From: Bacteroides sp. OM05-12
GTDB taxonomy: Bacteria > Bacteroidota > Bacteroidia > Bacteroidales > Bacteroidaceae
Assembly: GCF_003438995.1 (NCBI RefSeq)
Contig: NZ_QSUN01000045.1
Span: forward strand, 1 to 8,245
Length of the DNA stretch: 8,245 nt
Reading direction: 5' to 3'
The notes under the pieces are model-generated. The model worked only from the letters and a program-made list of their open reading frames with translations, ran no database searches and was not told the origin of the DNA. Of the stretch, positions 6,936 through 8,245 are shown one piece after another. A program made the position numbers and the translations under genes. Within the stretch, counting starts at the first letter, position 1. Every line of letters begins with the position of its first letter.

Positions 6936-7949
6936 ATGAAAACAAATATATTATATTACTTATCTTTCATTATGATCATTACTTTCTCTTCCTGCATCCG
7001 GGAAGATCGTTTTGATGATAACCCCGAAGGTAACTTCGAGGCATTATGGAAGATCATAGATGAGCAATATTGTTTTCTTGATTACAAAAAACAAGAATAT
7101 GGACTGGACTGGGATGATATATATGTACGATACAAACAACGAATTACGTTAAGCATGCCTTCTAACGGACTTTTTGAAGTATTGGGAGAGATGCTTGCCG
7201 AACTTAAAGACGGACATGTAAATCTATACTCCAGCAGTGATATTGCAAGATATTGGAAATGGTATGAAGACTATCCTGCCAATTTTAACGACAGTATCCA
7301 CAAGTTATATTTAGGAACGGATTACAAAATAGCAAGCGGACTTAAATACAAAATATTAGATGATAACATTGGATACATATACTATGAGAGTTTCAGCTCC
7401 GCAATAGGCAACGGCAATATTGATCAGGTATTAAATGATATGGCTATTTGTGATGGAATCATTATTGATGTTCGAAATAACGGAGGAGGTACGATTACCA
7501 ACGCATCAAAATTAGCCTCCCGATTTACCAATAAAAAGGTATTGACCGGCTATATTTTACATAAAAATGGTAAAGGGCATAATGATTTCAGTAAACCTGA
7601 GCCGATATATTTAGAACCATCCAATCGTATTCGCTGGCAAAAGAAAGTCGCAATTCTTACTAACAGACATTCTTACAGTGCCACAAATGATTTTGTAAAT
7701 ACGATGCGAATTCTTCCTAATGTTACCATTATCGGAGACCGGACCGGTGGCGGATCAGGCTTGCCTATATCCTCAGAATTACCAAATGGATGGAGTGTAC
7801 GTTTCTCTTCCAGTCCGCACCTTGATGCCAAAATGAAGCATATTGAATTTGGAATTGATCCGGATCTTGAAGTTAATATGCAAAGAGAAGACATATTAAG
7901 AAACAGAGACACTATAATAGAAACAGCACGTACTTTTTTAAAGAAATAG
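6936..7949 (+). CDS. S41-family peptidase lipoprotein (tricorn/IRBP-like group)
   Basis: This 337-residue lipoprotein is probably a periplasmic or outer-membrane serine peptidase of unknown substrate. The signal peptide ends Phe-Ser-Ser-Cys (Cys20). An N-terminal helical region (about 33-92) contains DGHVNL with His94. The S41 core follows: IIIDVRNNGGG at 175-185, and SYSATNDF with the likely nucleophile Ser248. The I-x-G-D-R-T-G-G-G segment at 265-273 comes next, then HIEFGIDPD with Glu304. C-terminal processing peptidases carry a catalytic Lys 25 residues after the Ser; here that position is Gly273. A Ser/His/Glu arrangement as in tricorn-type members is more likely. I see no obvious PDZ domain. 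The reading frame stays open further upstream (to 6795), but 6936 gives the signal peptide and avoids overlap with the previous gene. Confidence 0.9.
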   Translation: MKTNILYYLSFIMIITFSSCIREDRFDDNPEGNFEALWKIIDEQYCFLDYKKQEYGLDWDDIYVRYKQRITLSMPSNGLFEVLGEMLAELKDGHVNLYSSSDIARYWKWYEDYPANFNDSIHKLYLGTDYKIASGLKYKILDDNIGYIYYESFSSAIGNGNIDQVLNDMAICDGIIIDVRNNGGGTITNASKLASRFTNKKVLTGYILHKNGKGHNDFSKPEPIYLEPSNRIRWQKKVAILTNRHSYSATNDFVNTMRILPNVTIIGDRTGGGSGLPISSELPNGWSVRFSSSPHLDAKMKHIEFGIDPDLEVNMQREDILRNRDTIIETARTFLKK

Positions 7950-7958
7950 AGAAAAATA

Positions 7959-7989
7959 TTTGGCAATCCGGAAATTTTCTCTACCTTTG
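7959..7989 (+). promoter_or_regulatory. Promoter of the tRNA-Leu gene
   Basis: A -33 element TTTG (7959-7962) and a -7 box TACCTTTG (7982-7989) are separated by exactly 19 nt. This fits the Bacteroidetes consensus TTTG-N19-21-TAnnTTTG in full. The expected start site lies about 15-20 bases before the mature tRNA. It starts 10 nt after the S41 peptidase stop codon, and no terminator is visible between them, so some readthrough from the parC operon is possible. Confidence 0.85.
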
Positions 7990-8013
7990 CACTCGCTAAA
8001 AACAAAAAACGCT

Positions 8014-8095
8014 GCGGCTGTGGCGTAATTGGTAGCCGCGCCAGACTTAGGATCTGGTGACGTGAGTCGTGGGGGTTCGAGTCCCTTCAGCCGCA
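8014..8095 (+). tRNA. tRNA-Leu, anticodon TAG
   Basis: The 82-nt cloverleaf has acceptor arms GCGGCTG (8014-8020) and CAGCCGC (8088-8094) with discriminator A8095, the Leu identity base. The anticodon stem is CCAGA/TCTGG (8041-8045 and 8053-8057) around the loop CTTAGGA, giving anticodon TAG at 8048-8050, which reads CUA and probably other CUN codons. A long variable arm (about 13 nt, 8058-8070) confirms a class II tRNA. The T arm contains GGTTCGAGTCC. The 3' CCA is not encoded, so it must be added after transcription. It has its own promoter and terminator. Confidence 0.97.
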
Positions 8096-8117
8096 CAACA
8101 CATCGAACATTTACGAA

Positions 8118-8155
8118 CAAAAAACCTCTAAAACGTCTGTTTTAGAGGTTTTTTG
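8118..8155. terminator. Bidirectional terminator after tRNA-Leu
   Basis: A perfect 17-bp inverted repeat (arms 8118-8134 and 8139-8155) closes a 4-nt GTCT loop. The centre is ACCTCTAAAAC/GTTTTAGAGGT, flanked by A6 on the left and T6 on the right, so each strand has a T run after the stem. It ends the tRNA-Leu transcript and could also stop leftward transcription from beyond the window. Confidence 0.92.
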
Positions 8156-8226
8156 TATACATAAATTAAGTTTCAAAAACCAATTCTGGACCAACGTAAA
8201 AACCTGAGGGATTAAGTCTAAATTCT

Positions 8227-8234
8227 TATCTTTG
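8227..8234 (+). promoter_or_regulatory. -7 box of a promoter pointing out of the window
   Basis: TATCTTTG matches TAnnTTTG exactly and is followed by GCC, like the boxes at parC and tRNA-Leu. About 19-20 nt upstream there is only a partial -33 match (CCTG). It lies downstream of the bidirectional terminator, as expected for the start of a new rightward unit whose gene is not in view. Confidence 0.6.
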
Positions 8235-8245
8235 CCTCCCAATTA

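Noticed and set aside
7938..8120. 60-codon minus-strand frame containing the peptide RLKGLEPPRLTSPDPKSG
   Set aside because: This is the antisense translation of the tRNA-Leu gene, a well-known false protein call.
7950..8245. Possible tRNA-linked attachment site or integrated element
   Set aside because: No integrase gene and no duplicated tRNA 3' end is seen within the window.

Overview
The window looks like a chromosomal segment of a Bacteroides-type bacterium (order Bacteroidales); I do not assign a species. The DNA is AT-rich. Three of the proteins have lipoprotein signal peptides and a fourth has a signal peptide typical of outer-membrane proteins. Start codons lack clear Shine-Dalgarno sequences. 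Matches to the Bacteroidetes -7 box (TAnnTTTG) lie upstream of the transcription units. Glycyl-tRNA synthetase is the single-chain dimeric type.

Left edge (1-253). Bases 1-58 look like the right end of an IS3-family (IS150-like) insertion sequence whose body lies outside the window. About 130 bases with no gene follow, then a strong terminator hairpin for the leftward operon.

Leftward operon (254-3283, minus strand). The order is glyQS (glycyl-tRNA synthetase), an FKBP-type peptidyl-prolyl isomerase lipoprotein, and a leucine-rich-repeat lipoprotein with one EF-hand-like loop. Gaps are only 21 and 18 nt and the set ends at the hairpin near 191-230, so the three genes are probably co-transcribed.

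Divergent control region (3284-3401). About 118 bases separate glyQS from parC. The region holds a good -7 box for parC and a weaker one for glyQS.

Rightward operon (3402-7949, plus strand). parC (topoisomerase IV subunit A) is followed after 1 nt by a DUF3316-like secreted, probably outer-membrane protein. After another 11 nt comes an S41-family peptidase lipoprotein. A housekeeping gene again heads a short run of envelope genes.

Right edge (7950-8245). A tRNA-Leu (anticodon TAG) has its own near-perfect Bacteroides promoter and a 17-bp bidirectional terminator. A final -7 box at 8227-8234 probably drives a gene beyond the window.

Most of the window is ordinary core genome. I found no strong case for an undescribed system. 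The points most worth checking are a possible sliding-clamp-binding tail on ParC, an Ala at the quinolone-contact position of ParC, the EF-hand plus LRR lipoprotein with a stacked cysteine ladder, and altered active-site residues in the FKBP and S41 proteins.
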